Shown one piece after another: positions 8,435 through 15,758 of a stretch of 64,000 bases of DNA; the stretch's first letter is position 1, and every line of letters begins with the position of its first letter. The stretch is from Bacillota bacterium (lineage in GTDB: Bacteria; Bacillota_I; Bacilli_A; RF39; UBA660). A program made the position numbers and the translations under genes. Under the pieces are notes generated by a model. It searched no databases, was not told where the DNA came from, and saw only the letters and a list, made by a program, of their open reading frames with translations. Location: positions 310,001-374,000 of the forward strand of contig JAEWOE010000006.1 of NCBI GenBank assembly GCA_023460995.1, written 5' to 3'.

Positions 8435-8869
8435 ATGATAGGAAAAGTAAAAATAAATAACAAATTTTTAGTAATTATATTAGTAATTATGGCGTTTACA
8501 ATCACTTTAACAAGTGGTTGTGGCGCTAAAACAAATGAAGAAGAACCAAATACTGAAAAACCAAATACTGTAACTAATGAAGATGTTGTTGGAGATAAAG
8601 AAGTAGATGTTTTTAAACTTTCAAAGACATCACTAGTTTATGAAAATGGTAGCTCAACATTAATTACCTCAGTATATAATTCCTCTACTGAAACACAATA
8701 TATTAAATCATTTAATATAGAGATAAAAGATGATTCTAATAAAGTAATAACAACTTTAATTGGTTATATTGGTGAAGAGATTGCAGCAGGAGAAACTAGA
8801 CAAATAACTAGTAGTACAGATTTAGATTTAACTGACGCTTCAAAAATAGAATACAAGGTAAATAAGTAA
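8435..8869 (+). CDS. Lipoprotein with a small beta-rich domain
   Basis: The 144-residue product has a signal peptide and the lipobox LTSGC (Cys about residue 29), so it is predicted to be acylated and anchored on the outer face of the membrane. After a Glu/Pro/Thr-rich linker comes a beta-rich domain (YENGSSTLITSVYN...IKSFNIEIKD...GEIAAGET) resembling the FxLYD or DUF3426-type extracellular domain; that match is from memory and tentative. It has AAAGGAG upstream and lies 14 bases after the prepilin-like gene, suggesting co-expression with it. Two terminators follow. Confidence 0.75.
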   Translation: MIGKVKINNKFLVIILVIMAFTITLTSGCGAKTNEEEPNTEKPNTVTNEDVVGDKEVDVFKLSKTSLVYENGSSTLITSVYNSSTETQYIKSFNIEIKDDSNKVITTLIGYIGEEIAAGETRQITSSTDLDLTDASKIEYKVNK

Positions 8870-8875
8870 GAAAAT

Positions 8876-8900
8876 GCTGTTATAACAAACAGCTTTTTTA
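8876..8900 (+). terminator. Intrinsic terminator 1 after the lipoprotein
   Basis: GCTGTT (8876-8881) pairs with AACAGC (8888-8893) and is followed by T6. Confidence 0.8.
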
Positions 8901-8937
8901 TTTGATTTATATTAATTATAGACAATAATTTTATAAG

Positions 8938-8960
8938 ACAACTCATAATAGTTGTTTTTT
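8938..8960 (+). terminator. Intrinsic terminator 2 after the lipoprotein
   Basis: ACAACT (8938-8943) pairs with AGTTGT (8950-8955) and is followed by a T tract. It is the second terminator within 65 bases, so readthrough into the next gene should be low. Confidence 0.7.
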
Positions 8961-8985
8961 CTAATATTATTTTATAGGTGGTAAT

Positions 8986-9210
8986 ATGCTTGTAAGAATT
9001 TTTTTCTTTTTAACAGGTTTTGGATTAACAGTAATTGGTTTTGTTTACATAATAATTTATTTAAATTTATTAACAATTGGGTATAATTTTAATGAATATG
9101 TTAATTTTATTATTAGACAACCTGAATGTCTATATGCATTAGTAGGAATTATAATTATGCTTATTTGTATTTTCATACCAGGAGGAAAAAAAGATGAACT
9201 ATATATATGA
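8986..9210 (+). CDS. Small membrane protein, two TM segments
   Basis: The 74-residue product has two hydrophobic segments (about residues 3-25 and 45-65) with a short polar loop and a basic C-terminus (GGKKDE). The start has AGGTGG upstream. Its last 17 bases overlap the start of the next gene, so the two are translationally coupled. No family recognised. Confidence 0.65.
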   Translation: MLVRIFFFLTGFGLTVIGFVYIIIYLNLLTIGYNFNEYVNFIIRQPECLYALVGIIIMLICIFIPGGKKDELYI

Positions 9211-9823
9211 TGTTTTACTTAATTTTAATAATGAGTATTATGAATTTTACGATTGGAATAATGATGATAAATTAACTCACATTAGAAAAATACCCATTTT
9301 TAAAGTAACTGATGAAGTACTTAAAAATATTATTTTTCATGAAGTTATTATTAGTGAAGATCTAGTAAAAAGAATCAAAAATAAAACGGAAGTATTCAGT
9401 AAAAATTATATTGATATTTTAGAATATGCCTGTTTATTATGCAATGACAAGAAAGTTGTTGCGATAAAATGTAATGATAAAGGAAGAGTAATTGGTAAAA
9501 GTGATTTATTAATTGATGAACATAATGAAATAATTGCAGTTCTTGATAGATATGAAGATTATGCTCTTGAATACAAAGTCATAAATTCTAATGAAGTTAT
9601 CAATTTTAGAACCAGAAAAGAAATTAAAATGCAAAGATTTATTTTGAAAGAAATAGATAAGCAACCAACAAGTAAACTTGAGTATCTTCTTTATGAATGC
9701 AATAATGAGACTTGCGAGAATAGAGACGCAATAATAAGAAAAATAAAAAGTAATTTAAATAGTGAATATATTACCCAAATTTATGATTTCTTTAAAATGG
9801 CCGCCAATCAAAAAAGGGTATAA
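9194..9823 (+). CDS. Hypothetical cytoplasmic protein
   Basis: The 209-residue protein is soluble and highly charged, with no membrane segment or signal. AGGAGG lies seven bases before the ATG, inside the 3' end of the preceding small membrane protein gene. The beginning (YDVLLNFNNEYYEFYDW) reads like a beta hairpin, and KIPIFKV follows near residue 35. I recognise similar uncharacterised proteins in low-GC Firmicutes but cannot name a family. The overlap with the membrane protein suggests a functional pair. Confidence 0.7.
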   Translation: MNYIYDVLLNFNNEYYEFYDWNNDDKLTHIRKIPIFKVTDEVLKNIIFHEVIISEDLVKRIKNKTEVFSKNYIDILEYACLLCNDKKVVAIKCNDKGRVIGKSDLLIDEHNEIIAVLDRYEDYALEYKVINSNEVINFRTRKEIKMQRFILKEIDKQPTSKLEYLLYECNNETCENRDAIIRKIKSNLNSEYITQIYDFFKMAANQKRV

Positions 9824-9864
9824 TTTTTATAATTGTTATCAAAATATAGATAAGGAGGATAAAA

Positions 9865-10410
9865 ATGAAGAAATTAATTTTAACTTTAGTAATTTTATTA
9901 TTTGTTACAGGGTGTTCTCTTGCGAAGGATTTGGATAATACTCCTACAAAAAAAGTGGAAGCATTACTAAATAATTATCAAACTCTTGATAGTTCTGTAT
10001 TATCTGATTTAAATGAAGTAGTAGACGAAGAAACAAATTTTACAGATGCTCAAAAAGATACATATAAGAGTATCATCAAAAAGAATTATCAAAAGTTAAC
10101 ATATACTATAAAGGATGCTGTTGAAGACGGAGATGAAGCAACAGTAACTGCCGAAATAGAAGTTGTTGATTACACACAAGTTTTAAACGCTTCAGCGGTT
10201 TACTTAAATGAACATCCTGAAGAATTTGAGTCAGACGGAAAATACGATGACAATAAATATTTAGATTATCAATTAGAACAATTAAAAGAAGCAAAAGATA
10301 AAGTAACATATACATTAGATTTTACTTTGACAAAGGTTGATGAGGAATGGACAGTAGATGGGTTAACGGAAGAAATTCGTGATAAAATTAGTGGAACTTA
10401 TGTAAAATAA
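9865..10410 (+). CDS. Lipoprotein, DUF4878/DUF5105-like
   Basis: The 181-residue product has a 16-residue signal and lipobox FVTGC (Cys about residue 17). The mature part is an alpha+beta domain of about 160 residues: a helix that tracks chain length (KKVEALLNNYQTLDSSVL), then beta strands ending in KVDEEWTVDGL. The KVDxxWKV-type ending is typical of NTF2-like lipoproteins such as DUF4878 or DUF5105; I consider that likely but unproven. AAGGAGG is upstream. Its 3' end is convergent with the metallophosphoesterase gene. Confidence 0.75.
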   Translation: MKKLILTLVILLFVTGCSLAKDLDNTPTKKVEALLNNYQTLDSSVLSDLNEVVDEETNFTDAQKDTYKSIIKKNYQKLTYTIKDAVEDGDEATVTAEIEVVDYTQVLNASAVYLNEHPEEFESDGKYDDNKYLDYQLEQLKEAKDKVTYTLDFTLTKVDEEWTVDGLTEEIRDKISGTYVK

Positions 10411-10411
10411 A

Positions 10412-10440
10412 AAGATTAAATTCAATTTGAATTTAATCTT
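10412..10440. terminator. Bidirectional terminator
   Basis: AAGATTAAATTCAA (10412-10425) and TTGAATTTAATCTT (10427-10440) form a near-perfect palindrome with A's on the left and T's on the right, so it can stop transcription from both convergent genes. It overlaps the last codons of the minus-strand gene. Confidence 0.85.
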
Positions 10441-11293
10441 CTTTTACTATTCTATAAAAATTAGCAGATGGTTTATCAAATAATCTAATTGGAAGAGTAC
10501 TTGTTCCGATACCACTAGATATATATAAATCAGTATTATCTAAAGTATAATGCTCTTTATAATACTTCTTTGATCCATCAGGTAAAATTATAGCCCCAAA
10601 TATAGGTATTCTTACTTGACCATTATGTGAGTGACCTGCCATAACTATATCAAATTTAGAATAATCTATATCATCTATGTAGTCAGGCTCATGCATAAGT
10701 AATATACTATAAGTGCTGTTATACTCCTCACTATTTAGATAATCAAGTATAACTTCACTTTTATCTTTAATATTTTTAGTTGTATAAGTATTGTTGCTTA
10801 TTCCAGCTATAAATATAGAATCATAACTATTATTATATATGACATCATATGTATCATTTAGATTAACGAAATCACAATCTTCTATTAATGAACTCCACTT
10901 TTTATAGCTATAGTCATGATTACCATCTATGGCATATTTATTAATAGTAGCTTCTAATTTACTAAGGACTTCAACTAAATCATTATATTGTTTATCATTT
11001 ATACTATCATCTAATAAATCACCAGTTAATACAATTATATCTGGTTTCAGACTATTAATTTGTTTAACTATTTTTTCTAAGTCTTTCTTTGTTACACTTT
11101 TATTGCCATAATGAATATCTGAAAGATGGGCAATTTTAAGTCCGTTATAATCTTCCGATATTGTACTACTTTTAATTTTATATTCTTTTATTTTGAAACC
11201 TTTAGTACCAATATACATAGCGTATAAATAAGTAATACCTGCTAGTAAAAATAAAAGGAATATAATAATTAAAATTTTATATTTTAACTTCAT
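10433..11293 (-). CDS. Membrane-anchored metallophosphoesterase (YkuE-like)
   Basis: A 286-residue calcineurin-like phosphoesterase with an N-terminal TM segment (residues 6-28) and the catalytic domain outside. All five metal-binding blocks are present: HLSDIHYG, VLTGDLLDD, GNHDY, LMHEPDYID and AGHSHNGQVRIP. This arrangement matches the YkuE/YaeI branch; YaeI-like enzymes have been reported to act on UDP-2,3-diacylglucosamine-like or phosphodiester substrates, but the substrate here is not evident. The start has GGTGG upstream on the minus strand. Monocistronic. Confidence 0.9.
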   Translation of the reverse strand: MKLKYKILIIIFLLFLLAGITYLYAMYIGTKGFKIKEYKIKSSTISEDYNGLKIAHLSDIHYGNKSVTKKDLEKIVKQINSLKPDIIVLTGDLLDDSINDKQYNDLVEVLSKLEATINKYAIDGNHDYSYKKWSSLIEDCDFVNLNDTYDVIYNNSYDSIFIAGISNNTYTTKNIKDKSEVILDYLNSEEYNSTYSILLMHEPDYIDDIDYSKFDIVMAGHSHNGQVRIPIFGAIILPDGSKKYYKEHYTLDNTDLYISSGIGTSTLPIRLFDKPSANFYRIVKED

Positions 11294-11380
11294 ACTACCA
11301 CCATATTAATTTTATCATACCTTATTGCTACTTATGACAAAATAAGACAAAGATTTTAAACTTTACAGGTATTTTGTATA

Positions 11381-11611
11381 TTAGTAAGGACCATAATAAT
11401 ATGGAGGACGATAATATGGAGGATAGTAATAATTATTATAGTAAGTTGGTCTAGGACCATAGAAATATGGAGCTACTAATCCTCCAGCTAAACCACCTAA
11501 TAAGAATGGACCTAAGAAGCCGAAGCGTTCATCATTATTATAACGATTATATCTATTATAATAATTTCTATTATAGTAATTATTAGCGTTAAAACGATTT
11601 CTTCCGTACAT
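11381..11611 (-). CDS. Tyr/Asn/Pro-rich small protein, possible coat-type component
   Basis: The 76-residue protein has an N-terminal Asn/Tyr/Arg repeat region, a central Gly/Leu hydrophobic stretch (GFLGPFLLGGLAGGLVAPYF) and a C-terminal Tyr/Pro-rich tail (YYPPYYRPPYYYGPY). The composition is like spore-coat or inner-membrane small Tyr-rich proteins of Bacilli, which can be crosslinked through tyrosine. A clear ribosome-binding site (AAGGAG) precedes the ATG, supporting a real gene. Function is unknown; a coat role is inferred only from composition and from other spore genes in the window. Confidence 0.65.
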   Translation of the reverse strand: MYGRNRFNANNYYNRNYYNRYNRYNNDERFGFLGPFLLGGLAGGLVAPYFYGPRPTYYNNYYYPPYYRPPYYYGPY

Positions 11612-11663
11612 GTTTTAGTCTCCTTTCATATTATATTATGAAATAGAAAGCAATAGGTGAATT

Positions 11664-12761
11664 ATGGAAAATAAGTTAAGAAAACTAAGTGATATGGTAA
11701 TTAATTATTCGCTAAATTTAAAAAAAGGTGAACGAGTATTGATTAATGCCATGAGTGTGAAAACCAGTCCGCTTGTCGTGGATTTAATTGAAAGTATATC
11801 TTCAGTTGGCGCACTTCCTTTCGTAAGGATCTATGATAATGAGATAAGTAATAAATTAATAAGTATAACTAATGAAGATAGAATAAAAGAAATTGTAATT
11901 CAGAAAGAACAAGACAACAAGAATTATGATGCTTTTATAAATATTCGTTATACTGAAAATGAATATGAAGGAAAAAATATTGCATCTAGTATTAAAGCTA
12001 ATATAAATAAGGCTACAAAAAAAGCTGATAAAGTTAGAATTAATGAAAGAAAATGGGTGCTTTTAAATTATCCATCGATAATAGATGCATATAAAGCTAA
12101 AATGTCATTTGTTGACTTTAGTGATTATGCATTAAATGCTATGACGTATGATTATAGTGAAATGAAAGATAAAATTATTCCGCTTAAGAATCTTATGGAA
12201 AAAACAGATAAGGTTAGAATACTAGGACCTAACACTGATATAACTTTCAGTATTAAAAATATGCCTATAATACCGTGCTTAGGACATTTTAATATTCCGG
12301 ATGGTGAAATATATACTGCACCTATAAAAGACTCAGTAAACGGTATTATAAGCTACAATGTACCATCATTGTATAGAGATAATATATTTAATAATGTTAG
12401 TTTATTATTTAAAGATGGAGAAATAATTGAGGCAAGAAGTGATACTGATGAAGAATTATTAAATGAAATATTTGATACTGATGAAGGAAGCAAATATATT
12501 GGGGAATTTTCTTTAGGATTTAATCCTTTAGTCACTAAACCAGTATGTGATACTTTATATGATGAAAAGATAAAAGGAAGTATTCATTTCACTCCAGGAC
12601 AATGTTATACCGATGCTGATAACGGTAATAATTCAGCAATACACTGGGATCTAGTATTGATTCAAACACCAGAATATGGTGGAGGAGAGATATATTTTGA
12701 TGATGTACTTATAAGAAAAGATGGTAAATTTATTATTGATGAACTAAAATTTCTTAATTAG
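11664..12761 (+). CDS. M29-family metallo-aminopeptidase (AmpS/PepS-like)
   Basis: A 365-residue cytoplasmic aminopeptidase that releases N-terminal residues from peptides using a two-metal centre. The M29 metal ligands are visible as Glu215 (PDGEIYTAP), Glu281 (GEFSLGF), His308 (IHFTPGQ), and His327 with Asp329 (AIHWDL). The C-terminal VLIRKDGKFI is typical of the family. It is shorter than most members (about 410), with a trimmed N-terminal domain. The start has AATAGGTGA upstream. A degenerate deacetylase gene follows 43 bases later on the same strand. Confidence 0.9.
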   Translation: MENKLRKLSDMVINYSLNLKKGERVLINAMSVKTSPLVVDLIESISSVGALPFVRIYDNEISNKLISITNEDRIKEIVIQKEQDNKNYDAFINIRYTENEYEGKNIASSIKANINKATKKADKVRINERKWVLLNYPSIIDAYKAKMSFVDFSDYALNAMTYDYSEMKDKIIPLKNLMEKTDKVRILGPNTDITFSIKNMPIIPCLGHFNIPDGEIYTAPIKDSVNGIISYNVPSLYRDNIFNNVSLLFKDGEIIEARSDTDEELLNEIFDTDEGSKYIGEFSLGFNPLVTKPVCDTLYDEKIKGSIHFTPGQCYTDADNGNNSAIHWDLVLIQTPEYGGGEIYFDDVLIRKDGKFIIDELKFLN

Positions 12762-12804
12762 AAATAACTTCTTGATTTAATCATATATTTTAATAGGTGA
12801 TTAA

Positions 12805-13641
12805 ATGAAGAGGTTTTTTAAATTTCTAGGAATAATAACTTTGCTATGTGGGAGCTTTATTTATACAGAAAAAGCGACAACAGTAGTAAAAGAAATGGAT
12901 GACATAATGATTCAAATTAGAAACAATAAAGATAAATATTATGTGCCTCCGGTAGAAGCAGTAATTGTGGACGATACTATAATACCTGGTATAAATGGTA
13001 CAGAAATAGATGTCAATAAAAGCTATCAAAACATGCGTAGTATTGGAATCTACAATGACAAATACTTTAAGTATAAAATGATAAGAATAAAAAATGAATT
13101 AGGTAATAATTTAGATAAATACATAATAAGTGGCAATAAAAATAAGGGTATGGTAAGTCTAATATTTATTGTTGAAAAAAACACAAAAATAAATAAAGTC
13201 ATTAAAATATTAAAAGAAAAGGAAATAAGTGCTAATTTTTTTGTAGATGGAACATGGCTAGAAAATAATAATTCTGATGTTTATACAATTATAAATAATA
13301 ATCATGATTTAGGTAGTATTGGATACAATTATAATTATGACGATACTTCCTATGCTTGGCTTGATAACATAATTAAAAGAGTTAGTAAACAAAACAATAG
13401 TTATTGCATTAAATCCGATGATGATTCACATGAACGATGTATAAAAAATAAAAATTACACAATTAGTTCTGATATTATAGAAAAGAATCCATTAATACTA
13501 ACAAAAGAGAAATTAACTAGTGGATCAATTATTATATATAAGATAAATGATTCCTTAGAGGAAGAACTACCTTTAATTATTGATTATATTAATTCTAAAG
13601 GTTTAACAATAGATGTGTTAAAAAAGTTGTTACAAGAATAA
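12805..13641 (+). CDS. Degenerate polysaccharide deacetylase-like secreted protein
   Basis: The 278-residue protein has a signal anchor (residues 4-20), a spacer, and a C-terminal domain with the NodB fold pattern: the segment KVIKILKEKEISANFFVDGTWL is followed by NNHDLGSIGYNYNYDD and a final DVLKKLL. The position of the catalytic TFDDG is occupied by LIFIVEK and the metal-binding HTxxH site by GYNYNYDD, so catalysis is not expected. Its neighbour at 18339 shows the intact motifs. It is probably a pseudoenzyme with a binding or scaffold role at the cell wall. GTGATT precedes the ATG. Confidence 0.75.
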   Translation: MKRFFKFLGIITLLCGSFIYTEKATTVVKEMDDIMIQIRNNKDKYYVPPVEAVIVDDTIIPGINGTEIDVNKSYQNMRSIGIYNDKYFKYKMIRIKNELGNNLDKYIISGNKNKGMVSLIFIVEKNTKINKVIKILKEKEISANFFVDGTWLENNNSDVYTIINNNHDLGSIGYNYNYDDTSYAWLDNIIKRVSKQNNSYCIKSDDDSHERCIKNKNYTISSDIIEKNPLILTKEKLTSGSIIIYKINDSLEEELPLIIDYINSKGLTIDVLKKLLQE

Positions 13642-13665
13642 ATATATACTTGTTTTAAAATTACA

Positions 13666-13674
13666 TGATATAAT
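13666..13674 (+). promoter_or_regulatory. Extended -10 promoter of the zinc-ribbon gene
   Basis: TGATATAAT matches TGnTATAAT exactly, 20 bases before the ATG at 13695, with AGGTGG between. There is no clear -35 box, as expected for an extended -10 promoter. Confidence 0.6.
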
Positions 13675-13694
13675 TATTATAGTAGGTGGTTAAA

Positions 13695-14756
13695 ATGAAT
13701 GAAAAAACCTTAGATAATAGGTGCCCCGCATGTTCCGCACCAATTTTCTTTAATCCAACATTAGGTAAATGGAAATGTGATTATTGTGATAGCGTTTTCA
13801 CATTAGATGATTTACAAAAATTCAATAATGCTAGTAATACTAAAGTTAATAAAGATACTGAAGAAAGCAAAGTTAATTATGTTTCATATACATGCAAAGA
13901 TTGCGGTGCTGAAATTATAGCTGATGAGCAAACAGCCGCAACTTTTTGTGTTTATTGCGGAAATACTGCTATCTTAAAAAACAAATTATCTGGTGAGTTT
14001 AGGCCATCTAAAATTATTCCTTTTAAAGTAGAAAAAGAAGTAGCGATTGAATCTTTTAAAAATATTTCTAAAGGAAGACCATTAATGCCTAAAATGTTTA
14101 ATAAAATAGAAAATATTGAAAAAATTCGTGGCATATATATACCATTTTGGCTTTATGATATAAATGTAGCTGGAAGTCTAAATGCTGATGGAGAAAAAAT
14201 AAGTGTTTGGATTTCAGATGATCGTCAGTTCACAAAAGTTGACTTTTATAAAATTTATAGATCTGCAACAATGGATTATTTAAAAATTCCAGTTGATGGT
14301 TCTACACGTTTTGATGATGATATGATGAGTACAATTGAACCGTTTAATTATTCTGAACTTGTTGATTATAATCATGCTTATTTGTCAGGTTTTTTTGCTG
14401 AAAAGTATGATGTTGATAACGAACAAGCATTTAGCCAAGCTGGTCAAAGAGCGGTTGATTCAACTTATGATGATATGAAAAAAGATATGGGTAATTTTAT
14501 GAATAAGACTGTTTTTGAAAATACCCTTGCTCCACGATTAATAAACAGTGAATATGTAATGTTGCCAGTATGGATGGTTAATGTAAAATATAAATCTAAA
14601 AATTATTTATTCGCAATGAATGGTGAAACTGGAGAATTTGTTGGAAATATTCCAGTAGATGAAAAAAAAGCTTTTATTATGACAATCGTAATATTTATAT
14701 CAATTTTTATAATATCAATAGGGATATCATATATTATGTATTTAGTGGGTGTATAG
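13695..14756 (+). CDS. Double zinc-ribbon membrane protein
   Basis: The ATG at 13695 is chosen over an upstream GTG at 13686 because AGGTGG overlaps that GTG and stands at the right distance from the ATG. The protein (353 residues) starts with two zinc ribbons: CPAC...CDYC (TFIIB-type) and CKDC...CVYC. A conserved soluble middle domain follows, and a C-terminal TM segment (last 25 residues) anchors it with the bulk in the cytoplasm. Related TFIIB-like zinc-ribbon proteins are widespread in Firmicutes, often beside TPM genes as here (one base between stop and next ATG). Role unknown; a membrane protein quality-control partner is conceivable. Confidence 0.8.
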   Translation: MNEKTLDNRCPACSAPIFFNPTLGKWKCDYCDSVFTLDDLQKFNNASNTKVNKDTEESKVNYVSYTCKDCGAEIIADEQTAATFCVYCGNTAILKNKLSGEFRPSKIIPFKVEKEVAIESFKNISKGRPLMPKMFNKIENIEKIRGIYIPFWLYDINVAGSLNADGEKISVWISDDRQFTKVDFYKIYRSATMDYLKIPVDGSTRFDDDMMSTIEPFNYSELVDYNHAYLSGFFAEKYDVDNEQAFSQAGQRAVDSTYDDMKKDMGNFMNKTVFENTLAPRLINSEYVMLPVWMVNVKYKSKNYLFAMNGETGEFVGNIPVDEKKAFIMTIVIFISIFIISIGISYIMYLVGV

Positions 14757-14757
14757 T

Positions 14758-15693
14758 ATGAAGAAATTGATAATAATATTTTTAACTTTTATATTTTTAT
14801 TTAAATTTGATATTGCTTCTGCAAGTACTAATACTTATCAAAGAACAGAAGATGATATGGGTGTAAATAAAAAATGGGAGATAAATGAAAAGAATAAAGG
14901 TGCTGTATTTGATACTCCAAGAGTAGATGCTTCAGAGAAAGTATATGACTATGCTGATATTGTCAGTGATGCTGATGAATATCGCTTATTTGTTGAAAGT
15001 AATAAATTTGTGCAAGCAACAAAAATGGACATGGTTATTTTAACTACTGATTTGGATTATTCAGATTCAGAATTAGAAGATTACGCTGCTAATTTTTATG
15101 ATTATAATGATTTTGGAATAGATGATGAATTATATAGTGGTATTATTTTCATAATTAATATGAATGAAAATAATAGGTATTATAATATTTATACATTTGG
15201 TAATGCTCAACTTTATTTTCCATATGAACGTTGTGAAGAACTACTCGACAAGATGTCTAACGATATCCAAAGGCAGGAAGATTATCTTCAGGATAGAAAA
15301 TATTATGAGGCAATGAGTACTTTTACAGAATATTCAAAGATTATTTATGAACGAGGAATTCCTGATAATTATGGAAACTATTATGTTGATGATAATGGAG
15401 TATTACGCAAAACACTTGTATTTCCTTGGCTTATTTGCTTTATTATATCATTAGTAATAACGATAGTAGTGATGGTTATTTTAATATCAAAAAATAAAAT
15501 GATAAAAAAAGCTGGACCTGCTAAAGAATACCTTGATAGAAATAGTATTGATTATACGATAAGGGACAATAGATATATTTCAACAAACACCACATCTGTA
15601 ATTATAAAAAATACTAATGTTGGTTCTGGTGGTGGATCACGTATGGGTTCAAGTGGCGGTGGCCATGGTGGCGGTGGCGGAAGACACTTCTAG
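14758..15693 (+). CDS. TPM domain membrane protein
   Basis: The ATG at 14758 follows GGGTG with good spacing, giving 311 residues. A signal peptide (residues 1-22, ending ASAS) leads an extracellular TPM domain (VYDYADIVSD...MDMVILTT...IIFIINM), then a TM segment (about residues 222-245) and a cytoplasmic tail ending in a Gly/Ser-rich stretch and GGGGGRHF. TPM (DUF477) proteins in plants and bacteria are linked to membrane protein repair or phosphatase-like activity. It directly follows the zinc-ribbon gene with one base between them, so the two are almost certainly one operon. Confidence 0.85.
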   Translation: MKKLIIIFLTFIFLFKFDIASASTNTYQRTEDDMGVNKKWEINEKNKGAVFDTPRVDASEKVYDYADIVSDADEYRLFVESNKFVQATKMDMVILTTDLDYSDSELEDYAANFYDYNDFGIDDELYSGIIFIINMNENNRYYNIYTFGNAQLYFPYERCEELLDKMSNDIQRQEDYLQDRKYYEAMSTFTEYSKIIYERGIPDNYGNYYVDDNGVLRKTLVFPWLICFIISLVITIVVMVILISKNKMIKKAGPAKEYLDRNSIDYTIRDNRYISTNTTSVIIKNTNVGSGGGSRMGSSGGGHGGGGGRHF

Positions 15694-15696
15694 TAT

Positions 15697-15729
15697 AAAG
15701 ACAAATGATTTACTTCATTTGTCTTTTTA
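15697..15729 (+). terminator. Intrinsic terminator of the zinc-ribbon/TPM operon
   Basis: AAAGACAAATGA (15697-15708) pairs with TCATTTGTCTTT (15715-15726) and ends in T's. Confidence 0.85.
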
Positions 15730-15731
15730 TA

Positions 15732-15740
15732 TGATATAAT
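15732..15740 (+). promoter_or_regulatory. Extended -10 promoter of the U32 gene
   Basis: TGATATAAT lies three bases after the preceding terminator and 19 bases before the ATG at 15759; GAGGTGAT is the ribosome-binding site. Confidence 0.6.
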
Positions 15741-15758
15741 CTTATCTGAGGTGATACT

